Below the pieces are notes generated by a model that did no database searches, was not told where the DNA came from, and saw nothing but the letters and a program-made list of their open reading frames with translations. The position numbers and the translations under genes were made by a program. Of a DNA stretch of 64,000 nucleotides, positions 55,759 to 64,000 are shown piece after piece; position 1 is the stretch's first letter; the number at the start of each line of letters is the position of its first letter. This DNA is from Hysterangium stoloniferum. Lineage: Eukaryota > Basidiomycota > Agaricomycetes > Hysterangiales > Hysterangiaceae. The stretch is from positions 434,001-498,000 of the forward strand of contig WHVD01000043.1 in NCBI GenBank assembly GCA_015178975.1, in the 5' to 3' direction.

Positions 55759-58313
55759 TCAATCTAATAATACATCTTTGTACACTATATTTGCTGTTCT
55801 CTTTCTCTCCTTTAATAATATTTTTATCCTATTCCAACTTCTTCCCCTTGAAAGTCCCACATACAATTGCCCATGTCCAAATACTGCCATTCTCAAATCT
55901 ATTCCTACCACTTTCAAAGATTGTCCCTGTGACTTGTTAATCGTCATTGCAAATGCTAACTGCACTGGAAACTGAATACAATGCAGTTTAAATGGCAGTT
56001 GATCATCATTTGTAATTATTTTGATCCGTGAAAGAAATGCCATTTTTCCAGTACATGGTCCAGTTAGGATCCGCACTTGAAGCAAATGATTTTCCATTTC
56101 ACCAATCGCAATCGTGTCCCATTGAAAAGCCCCCTCTGTGGATCTATGTTCCATAATGGCATCAATGGCACTCCTGGCTTTATCTCAAGTCGACTTGGTG
56201 AGATTCCACCAAAATTCAGGCTGTTCAAATACTCTACAGGATACATCTCTGTCTCACTGTCTCCCTCTGCAGTATCAGCACTGTGGTATACACGACTCTC
56301 CCCAGGGAATTTATTCAGAAGTTCTGAATTAATCTCATCTACTTCTGAATTCCTTGGACACAGAATTGCCCAGTCTAAGAAGTCTTCATCTTGCCAATCT
56401 CTTTAGTCTCTGTCCACATGGATGTCTGGATATATCTCAGCAATTAGATTAGACATTTCTGGACCACAGATCATATGAGGAGGGATATCCATTGTATGAT
56501 CCAAAGGTAAATCCTTTCCATGGCCTATATCCAATAGCCACTGAGCAAACTGTTGACTGTCTGGATCATCCTGGTCCACCCGCATATTTTTTCAAGAAGA
56601 GTACCTTGAAATGCTTCCACAGTTCTGATTTCTGGATACATTGTCCAATGATCTGTTCTTTTGAACCCTTTGGTACAACAGGCAAAGTCTGCTGTAAGTC
56701 ACCTCCCCAGGCCATTCCAATGGGTAATTGTGCAACAGGAAGTAGAGGTGGAGGCATGGCTGCAGGTGGGAGTGGGTGTATGGCAGGAGGTGGGTGCATA
56801 GCAGGGGTGGGGGAATGGCAGGAGGTGGTGCTAACTGTAGCTGTTGTTGCTGTTGTGGAGCTGGATTTCCAGGTAGATGGTGAAGCTGTGGTGGTGCCCA
56901 CTGCAAAATAGGTGCTTGTTGTTGTTGTTGAGCTGGATTTCCAGGTGGATGATGATGTGGTGGTGGTGCTAATTGCAAAATGGGTACCTGTGCCTGGAGT
57001 TGTGGAATGGCATTAATAGGTAAATGACCATAGTGCAGTTGTGGGGCTGGATTTCCAGGTGGATGGTGAAGCTGTGGTGGTGCCCACTGCAAAATAGGTG
57101 GTTGTTGTTGTTGTGGAGCTGGATTTCCAGGTGGATGATGATGATGATGTGGTGCTAATTGCAAAATGGGTACCTGTGGCTGGAGTTGTGGAACTGCATT
57201 AATCAAAGCATGACTATGTTGCAGTAGTGCAGATGGATGACTTTGCTGTACTGGTGGAGGTACATTTCCCGGTTGATGACCATGCTGTGGATGTGGTGCT
57301 GACTGTAAAATTTGTGGCTGCAATTGAGCAGGTTGCTCTAATGGTGGTAAAGCAGCATACTGAGCATTCAGAGCAGCTACTCCAGCAGAGCCAACTGCAG
57401 GCTGGAGAGCTTCATCTGCAGGTGCACCCTGTTGTATATAAAGTGGTTGCTGAAGTTGAGCAGCTACATTGCCTCGTACATGACCTGGTGCCTGTGGCTG
57501 AACAGGTGCATTTGCTGGTTGATGACCCTGCTGGATATGTGGTGCTAACTGCAAAATTGGTTGCTGCAATTGAGCAGCTACATTGCCTTGTACATGACCT
57601 GGTGCCTGTGGCCGAACAGGTGCATTTGCTGGTTGATGACCCTGCTGGATATGTGGTGCTAACTGCAAAATTGGTCGCTGCAATTGAGCAGCTGGATTTC
57701 TCTGTCCATGACCCTGCCTAAGAGGTTGTAATGGTGGCAAATTTTCATACTGCCTATGCAAAAGAGCCACTGCATCAGAGCCAACTATAGTAGAGCCACT
57801 TGCAGCAGAGCCACTTGCAGCAGAGCCACTTGCAGCAGAGCCACTTGCAGCAGAGCCACTTGCAGCAGAGCCACTTGCAGCAGAGCCACTTGCAGCAGAG
57901 CCACTTGCAGCAGAGCCACTTGCAGCAGAGCCACTTGCAGCAGAGCCACTTGCAGCAGAGCCACTTGCAGCAGAGCCACTTGCAGCAGAGCCACTTGCAG
58001 CAGAGCCACTTGCAGCAGAGCCACTTGCAGCAGAGCCACTTGCAGCAGAGCCATTTTCAGCAGAGCCACTTGCAGCAGAGCCACATGTAGCAGAGCCACT
58101 TGCAGCAGAGCCACCTGGCTGAGCAACCAAAAATGGATTATCAGATTGACCTCTACCAACAGGAAGATGGAGATCTCGGAATGGTTGAAGAGGAGGTGGT
58201 ATATTAGAATTCACAGCTAAATGCCGATGACGATCAGATGGAGATGTCATTTGCAATTTTGCCCTATGCTGCCTTCGCTCCTCCTCCCGATTGCGCTCAG
58301 GAGTTTGATCCAT
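55759..58313 (-). pseudogene. Helitron deletion derivative: Pro-rich N-terminus joined to Pif1 C-terminus
   Basis: Starts MDQTPERNREEERR (ATG at 58311-58313). It passes through a (GSAAS)n tract and a Pro/Gln/His-rich region to about 56870. Then VAQLPIGM runs straight into AWGGDLQQTLPVVPKGSK (near 56700), which lies after Walker B in the full-length copy. The zinc finger, Rep domain, P-loop and Walker B are all deleted. The C-terminal part keeps helicase motifs AFAMTINKSQGQSL and GQLYVGLSR and ends KDVLLD at 55759. There are frameshifts near 56850, 56590 and 56150 and a TAA at 56403-56405. It cannot encode a transposase. Confidence 0.9.
57785..58125. repeat. 15 bp minisatellite, CCACTTGCAGCAGAG
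   Basis: About 22 nearly identical units encoding (Gly-Ser-Ala-Ala-Ser)n on the minus strand. A degenerate version, with far fewer units, is in the plus Helitron. Confidence 0.95.
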
Positions 58314-58399
58314 ACTAATATAGCAATCACAGCAGTAGCAGCAGAGAGAGAAACCCTGCAAGAGAGGGGGAAGAGAGGAGGGGCAGAAAGTTATAGTGA

Positions 58400-59440
58400 A
58401 TTAGGCTAAAATAAGCCAAAGAAAATTACAGGGAAAGGACTCACTTTCAATACTCCACTTATACGTATAGGGAGTGGTCAAAAACACAGTAGAGAGTGGC
58501 AGGGAAAAGAAATGCAGCCAAATGGGTCTAAAATAGCCTAAAAACGCGAAAAATAATGTATAAATATTTTTTAATAGCATGAGGGAAGGTACCAATACAA
58601 ACCTGGAGATATGTTATATCTTCCAGTAACAATAGAAACAGCAATCAAGGTAAAACGGCCCAGAATAGAGGGTCAATCTCACTGTAAGAACAATATTTGA
58701 GCAAAAACAGGTAAGATTAATTACAGGGACAGGAATCACCTTCAATACTCGACTTATAATCACAGAGAAAACTCAAAAAGCAGTGGAGAGTCCCAGGGAA
58801 AGGAAATTCAGACAAATAGGTCTAAAATAACCCAAAAATGGGAAAAATAATTCATAAATATATTACAACAGCATGAGAAAGCCCAAAACATACCTGGTAT
58901 TATAGGGTAGCCTTCAGACTGTGTATTCCAATGAGAAGAACACCCAGGAAAGGGTAATCTGACTGCAAATAAATTATTTAATCATTAAAAAAGTGAAAAT
59001 TAATTAATAATAGGTAGGAGCTCACCACACCTTTTATATTGCCTGAGGAGTTGAAGAAGGCTTCAGAAATGATAAATGATCAATATGGGGGGTCCAGGGC
59101 CAGTGGATAGCCAGACTCTAACTGCAGGATAATATATTTAATTATTAAAAAAGCGAAATTTAATAGAATTAAATGGAGCCCTCAACACACCTTGGTATGG
59201 GCCCAGGTACCCTGAGAAATATTCCAGAGAGGATCCCCTCACAATTTAAAGAGGACAAAGCTGGGGGAGGGAGAGGGGAAGGGAGAAAGTGTGGCAGCCT
59301 CAAGGCTTTACAGTGGGCTTCCGGGCTTCCCGCGGCTATGGCCGAAAATGTTCCCACGCATCGCAAAATAGTTCCGGGTATGTCACAAATGTCACGGGAA
59401 ATGCTCCCGTGGCGCTAAAATGCTCCCGCGAACGCCAAAA
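58400..59440 (-). other. Leader of the minus Helitron, internally repeated
   Basis: Two related blocks of about 200 bp (58440-58640 and 58735-58910) share TTCAATACTC.ACTTAT, AAATAGGTCTAAAATA and CATAAATATTT. Two further blocks near 58965 and 59125 share ATTTAATTATTAAAAAAG. These may be degenerate upstream exons or regulatory repeats; no frame is convincing. Confidence 0.5.
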
Positions 59441-59442
59441 AG

Positions 59443-59830
59443 GGTCCAGATTTGCTCCCGTGCTGACTAACATTCGGGTGCTAACGCGCCCTCAGCTGAG
59501 TCACACATTGTGATATGTAAATACTTAGAAATGCTCAGAAATACTTAGAAGTGCTGAGAAATACTTAAGAGTGATGGACACGGGGGGGTTTGGGGGGCTT
59601 CGCCCCCCAACAAGCTGGAGCCTGCAGCGAAGTTGTGGGGCCAGTCGCGAAGCGACTGCCCCGCAGCGTAGCAAGGGTTCCTAGGCTTGTCAAATAAGTG
59701 AAAGGAGCATGGTGGGTCTGTGGGCGCTTTTAGGTGCTGTCTGAGGGCGCGGAGCACCCGAACCCTGAGGTGTGGGAGAGTATGACTCAGCTTAGCGCCC
59801 CTAGCTTAGTCAGTGTGGGAGCAAATCACC
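59443..59830. repeat. GC-rich module, copies 2 and 3 meeting head to head
   Basis: 59443-59505 is the end of the module in minus orientation (GGGTCCAGATTTGCTCCC to CTCAGCTGAGTCACACA). It abuts a plus-orientation copy (59506-59830) that starts ATTGTGATATGTAAATACTT, has the GGGGGGCTTCGCCCCCC hairpin and ends GTGGGAGCAAATCACC. Confidence 0.85.
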
Positions 59831-59914
59831 TGTGCCTGTCACGTGCATTCAAATGGGCATGCCGCGTTGTTTGCGCACGAACAGCCACGGCGCACCCACT
59901 CCCATCCACCGTGC

Positions 59915-60385
59915 ACCCATCCACACATCCACGACGCACCCATCCACCGCGCACCGATGCACCCATCCACGACGCACCAATCCACGACACACCCATCCAC
60001 GATGCACCCATCCATGATGCACCCATCCACGATGCACCCATCCACGATGCACCCATCCACGATGCACCCATCCACGATGCACCCATCCACGATGCACCCA
60101 TCCACGATGCACCCATCCACGATGCACCCATCCACGATGCACCCATCCACGATGCACCCATCCACGATGCACCCATCCACGATGCACCCATCCACGATGC
60201 ACCCATCCACGATGCACCCATCCACGATGCACCCATCCACAACGCACCCACCCACCGCGCACCCATCCACGACGCACCTGCTCCCATCCACGACGCACCT
60301 GCTCCCATCCACGACGCACCTGCTCCCATCCACCGTGTACCCATCCACCCGCTCCCATCCACTGCGCACCCACTCCCATTCACGG
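59915..60385. repeat. 15 bp minisatellite, ACCCATCCACGATGC
   Basis: About 28 units, near perfect between 59991 and 60240. All frames are open because the period is a multiple of three; I see no reason to call a protein. Confidence 0.95.
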
Positions 60386-60389
60386 CGCA

Positions 60390-60910
60390 CCCTCTCTCTT
60401 TCCTCCAGGTGATGCGTGTACTCTTTCCTTCTCCCTCTGTCCTGCACTAATCCGCCTCCTCTCTCTTTCCTCCAGCGAGTGTGTGTACTGTTTCCTTCTC
60501 TCTCTGTCCTCCTCTGATTGACCTCTTCTCTCTTTCCTCCAGCCGGTGCATGTACCGTTTCCCTCTCTCTTCGTCCTCTGATCGGCCTCCTCTCTCTTTC
60601 CTCCAGCCACTGCGTGTACCATTTCCTTCTCCCTTTGTCCTCCTCTCTCTTTTCTCCAGGAGGTGTGTGTCCCCTTTCCTCCTCCCTCCGTCCTGCTCTG
60701 ATTGGGCCTCCTCTCTCTTTCCTCCAGCAAGTGTGTACTATTTCCTTCTCTCCCCATCCTGCTCTGATTGGCCCTCTCTCTTCCCTCCAGGTGGTTTGTG
60801 TACCCTTTCCTTCTCTCTTCATCCTGCCCCTAATTGGCCTCCATTCTCTTTCCTCCAGCCAGTGCGTGTTCCTCTGATTGGCCTACTCTCTCTTTCCTAT
60901 AGTATGTCTA
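60390..60910. repeat. Pyrimidine-rich repeats of about 65 bp
   Basis: About eight degenerate units, each with CTCTCTTTCCTCCAG followed by a G/T-rich stretch and TTTCCTTCTC...GTCCTCCTCTGATTGG. Each unit resembles a polypyrimidine tract plus AG. Confidence 0.9.
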
Positions 60911-60949
60911 CCATTTCCTTCTTCCACCATCCTCCTCTGATCGGCCTCA

Positions 60950-61085
60950 ATAAAATCAGAGTAATTCAAATAAAATATAATAAATGAATATAAAATGTCT
61001 AAAAATCAAATAAATCAAAATGAAAAACAATAAAATAAAATAAAATTCAATAAATCAAAATAAAATATGTTAAATCAATTGAGAG
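60950..61085. repeat. AATAAAAT simple-sequence stretch
   Basis: AT-only low-complexity DNA made of AAATAAA/AATAAAAT units. Confidence 0.85.
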
Positions 61086-61091
61086 TCAATT

Positions 61092-61190
61092 TAACCACTC
61101 TTTCCATTTGTAACCATTGTTTCCTTTTGTAACCATTGTTTCCTTTTGTAACCATTGTCTCCTTTGTAACCATTGTTTCCTTTGTACTGT
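61092..61190. repeat. 18-19 bp repeat, GTAACCATTGTTTCCTTTT
   Basis: About five units, directly before the next minisatellite. Confidence 0.9.
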
Positions 61191-61980
61191 TCTTAGAACA
61201 CTTTCTGCTCTTAGAACACTTTTCGCTCTTAGAACACTTTCTGTTCTTAGAACACTTTCCATTCTTAGAACACTTTCCATTTTTAGAACACTTTCCACTC
61301 TTAGAATACTTTCCGTTCTCTGAACACTTTCTGTTCTCTGAATACTTTCCGTTCTCTGAATACTTTCCATTCTCTGAACACTTTCCGCTCTTAGAACACT
61401 TTCTGCTCTTAGAACACTTTCTGCTCTTAGAACACTTTCCGTTCTCAGAACACTTTCTGTTCTTAGAACACTTTCTGTTCTTACAAAACTTTCCGTTCTT
61501 AGAACACTTTCTGTTCTTACAACACTTTCCGTTCTTAGAACACTTTCTGTTCTTAGAACACTTTCCATTTTTAGAACACTTTCCACTCTTAGAACACTTT
61601 CCATTCTCTGAACACTTTCCGTTCTCAGAACACTTTTCGCTCTTAGAACACTTTCTGTTCTCAGAACACTTTCTGTTCTTAGAACACTTTCCGTTCTCAG
61701 AACACTTTCTGCTCTTAGAAGACTTTCCGTTCTCTGAACACTTTCTGTTCTTACAACACTTTCCATTCTCTGTTCCATTCTTAGAACACTTTCCATTCTT
61801 AGAACACTTTCCGCTCTTAGAACACTTTCCGTTCTCTGAACACTTTCCATTCTCTGAACACTTTCTGTTCTCTGAACACTTTCCGTTCTCTGAACACTTT
61901 CCGTTCTCTGAACACTTTCCATTCTCTAAACACTTTCCGTTCTCTAAACACTTTCCGTCCTCTAAACACTTTCCATTCAA
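61190..61980. repeat. 18 bp minisatellite, CTTAGAACACTTTC(C/T)GTT
   Basis: About 44 units of several subtypes (TTAGAACAC, TCTGAACAC, TCAGAACAC). The minus strand would read (Gly-Lys-Cys-Ser-Glu-Asn)n; the period of 18 keeps every frame open. Confidence 0.95.
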
Positions 61981-61984
61981 AGAA

Positions 61985-62140
61985 TGAGTCTCAGAAATAC
62001 TTAAAAGTTGTTGACACAGGGGGGTTTGGGGGGCTTCAGCCCCCAACAAGCTGGAGCCCGCAGCGTAGCAAGGGTTCCTAAGCTTGTCATATAAGTTAAT
62101 TCACATTGGTGGGTCTATGGGCATCATTGCTGAGTCATAA
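61985..62140 (+). repeat. GC-rich module, copy 4 (partial)
   Basis: CTCAGAAATACTT, GGGGGGCTTCAGCCCCC, GCAAGGGTTCCTAAGCTTGT and TGGTGGGTCTATGGGC, then diverges. Confidence 0.8.
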
Positions 62141-62299
62141 AATAGAAGCACCTGTGAGCAAAGTGAGCAGTATGTTCCCATGGTCTGATCTGCAAGTGAA
62201 GCAAGCCTTAGCTTTCCCACAGTTTGTATCTGTGAGCAAAGTGAGCCTTGGGTTTCCCATGAGGAATTCAAACTCCTCCCACTGCTGCCACACTGTCAG

Positions 62300-62444
62300 T
62301 GCTAAAATTAGCGTGCAGGTATGCGTCATTACATCGTGGACATGAACAAAAAGTGTTAGTATTAATAAGCAGCTATACAGTAGTTACCTATCTATTTACA
62401 TAAGAAGGCAAGATTACTAACTAAATATATACTATCTTTCAACA
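62300..62444 (-). repeat. TR-GAG 3' LTR
   Basis: TGCTAAAATTAG to CTTTCAACA on the plus strand. It matches 63729-63872 with about a dozen changes. Confidence 0.93.
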
Positions 62445-62543
62445 CAATCCCTTAATTGAAGCATTTGAACAAAGGCACCCTAAGTGTGAACTATTGTAGT
62501 TGTGTAGTACACACCCATTGTATGTTCCGTAGGATTGCAAGTT

Positions 62544-63374
62544 TCAACATTGTTCACTACAATCTGCAACATTGGCATTGGTGGAATTCTCAGGGCTCGC
62601 ATTGGCAGAGTTCTTAGGGCTTGGACATTCAGCCTGATAATGACCATGTCCCCCACAATTGAAACATGAAACATTCGGTGGGCACTTGACTGTATGGCTG
62701 TGGGAAGTGGAAAAAGCCCGAGTTTCTGCATCGTTATTGATAATAGATGAAGTATGAGTGCTGAGCTGGCACGACTCCTCGTTGAGTAGCCGATTTATGA
62801 CATATTCAAGGGTAAGTTGGTCAGGTGGAATGGAATCCAAGCTTACAGTGAACTTGTCGTATGATACATCGAGGCCATTGGTAAGCACTAGTATCATCTC
62901 TTCTTCTTCACGGGCTTTGAGCCAATGATAGAGAGTGGTATCCACGTTGGCTGATGGAGGGCTGGTTGCATAGCTGAGGCACTGTGAGGCATGCTTCACA
63001 CCAGCAATCTATTGTTGCATGCTCTGCGTGTCCCCTTTTTTCATGGTCAGGAAGTGGCGGTGAAGGGTGAGGTGAGACGCGAATCCACGGGCAACATGAA
63101 CTTGGTGGAAATTTTCCCAAGATATAATGGGATTGTTCTCATGAAAATGGGGTATTTGTCCTGGTTCGATGCCAAGAATGTGTTCTGACTGTGCGAGTTG
63201 TTGCCTTTTGATGAATGCGTGAACCAGTTTTGAGGAGGGTAAACCGGGTGGTCGAGTTTCCATACCATTGACGATGTCCCACACGTCCTTGCGAGTGAGG
63301 AGCACTTTCATATAAACACACCATGTGCTATACTTTTCCTCCCCTAGTTTTTGAAAGTGATCCTCATTTCCCAT
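62544..63374 (-). pseudogene. Copia-type gag of the TR-GAG element
   Basis: 276 codons in one frame with a single in-frame TAG (63009-63011, probably CAG). The N-terminus MGNEDHFQKLGEEKYSTWCVYM has the usual L..Y..W start of Copia gag. The middle has ILVLTNGLDVSYDKFTVSLD, and near the C-terminus is a zinc knuckle CX2CX4HX4C (CFNCGGHGHYQAEC, about 62630-62671), which would bind RNA. If the stop is read through or reverted, the protein is complete. The upstream 5' leader (63375-63716) has no frame. Confidence 0.88.
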
Positions 63375-63716
63375 TTTGGTTCCAGATAAGTGGGCAGTGT
63401 CAATTTAGAATATTGGAGAAATGAAAATAATGGAAAATGTGGCTGTAAAAAGAAGTTGTGGAGCCCTTCCCACGAGGATCTATGAACTGCAGAGTTTGAT
63501 GTACCACCCCAGAGCCCTTCCTGTGCGAGTACTGCAACTTCTAAGCCCTTTAATATGGCTGCTCACTCTGGCAAGTTCACTGTATTGCTCCAGAGCCCTT
63601 CCCGTGTGAATACTGCAGCTTCTATGCCCTTCTATATGGCCACCTAAAAGAATACAACAAGTAACTACTCGAAGGAATGAAAATGTGCGGTGATGAATCT
63701 GAACGATAAGTCTGCG

Positions 63717-63728
63717 GGGCCGATAACC
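63717..63728 (-). promoter_or_regulatory. TR-GAG primer-binding site
   Basis: The minus strand reads GGTTATCGGCCC beside the 5' LTR, a variant of the initiator-tRNA anticodon-arm complement used by the Copia element at 5.4 kb (10 of 12 match). Confidence 0.6.
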
Positions 63729-63872
63729 TGTTAAAATTAGAGTGCAGGTATGTGTCAGTACGTTGTGGACGCAAAGAAAAGTGTTAGTATTACTAAGCAG
63801 CTATACAGTAGTTACCTATCTATTTATATAAGAATGCAAGATTACTAACTAAATATATACTATATTTCAACA
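63729..63872 (-). repeat. TR-GAG 5' LTR
   Basis: TGTTAAAATTAG to ATTTCAACA on the plus strand, 144 bp, followed by GTCAG. Confidence 0.93.
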
Positions 63873-64000
63873 GTCAGGCTGGGCAATCACCAGACTCGCA
63901 TCTTCTACTCCAAGCTCTCTAAAAATACAGTCTGACCAGTTCTTCCATAGAATAATCAAGGGCTATATAATTACCACTTCTCTGAGTTTTTTAATTGGCC

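Larger units (their letters stand above)
62300..63872 (-). mobile_element. Gag-only short LTR retroelement (TR-GAG type)
   Basis: 1573 bp, bounded by 144-145 bp LTRs and a perfect target duplication GTCAG at 62295-62299 and 63873-63877. It contains a single Copia-type gag and no pol. A primer site lies next to the right (5') LTR and a purine run next to the left one. Mobility would depend on pol supplied by another Copia element. Confidence 0.93.

Noticed and set aside
57785-58125. CRISPR-like array
   Set aside because: Units are contiguous 15-mers without unique spacers, inside a transposon frame in a eukaryote.
59826-60822. Long frames over the 15 bp and 65 bp repeats on both strands
   Set aside because: Repeat periods that are multiples of three keep all frames open; no start context or conserved protein.
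61075-62049. 324-codon Cys-rich (KCSENG)n protein on the minus strand
   Set aside because: Produced by an 18 bp minisatellite; all six frames are open over it and the N-terminus reads into the GC-rich module.
1-64000. tRNA and rRNA genes
   Set aside because: No A/B box pairs with a foldable cloverleaf and no rRNA-like stretch were noticed by eye; a covariance-model scan was not possible.

Overview
The window is eukaryotic and reads as filamentous-fungal repeat-rich DNA, most likely from a basidiomycete. Evidence: the degraded genes have 40-65 nt introns with GT..AG ends; the retroelements are a Copia with a half-tRNA-type primer site and a Gypsy integrase with a chromodomain-like tail; there are Rep/Pif1 Helitrons and a Tc1-type element. 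I see no clearly intact host housekeeping gene and no rRNA or tRNA gene. The species cannot be named from sequence alone.

Layout. 239-5690: a complete but dead Copia element (-) with LTRs and a CCTCC target duplication. 5.7-15.5 kb: low-copy flank, then a tandem array of a 3.2-3.4 kb cassette (8528-15482). Each cassette holds the 3' half of an unknown spliced gene (family A, +), a repeat with minus-strand frames (family B) and a second unknown spliced gene (family C, -). 15492-20359: a 4.9 kb terminal-inverted-repeat element that cut the third cassette; inside it are two solo LTRs in opposite orientation, each with a perfect 5 bp target duplication, and a CpG-rich island. 20.4-31.6 kb and 41.1-48.1 kb: further copies of families A, B and a small family D, related by a segmental duplication of about 5 kb (roughly 26.0-31.6 and 42.0-46.9). 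31.6-39.8 kb: a Gypsy element (-) broken by a Tc1-type element with an uninterrupted DD34E transposase. 39.9-40.8 kb: an extra gag-like fragment.

48.5-59 kb is Helitron territory. One copy (+) has Rep and Pif1 domains but carries stops and frameshifts, and a 1.8 kb LTR-like insertion splits its N-terminal minisatellite. A second copy (-) is an internal-deletion derivative that joins the proline-rich N-terminus directly to the Pif1 C-terminal half. 59-62 kb is a run of unrelated minisatellites separated by a recurring GC-rich module shared with the Helitron end. 62300-63872 is a 1.57 kb gag-only LTR element with a GTCAG target duplication.

The window is therefore a nested transposon graveyard in which only a few frames are still open: the Tc1 transposase, the Gypsy integrase and perhaps short family frames. 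The least explained material is the amplified A/B/C/D cassette: its frames and introns are kept between divergent copies, so it descends from real genes, but I do not recognise the products.
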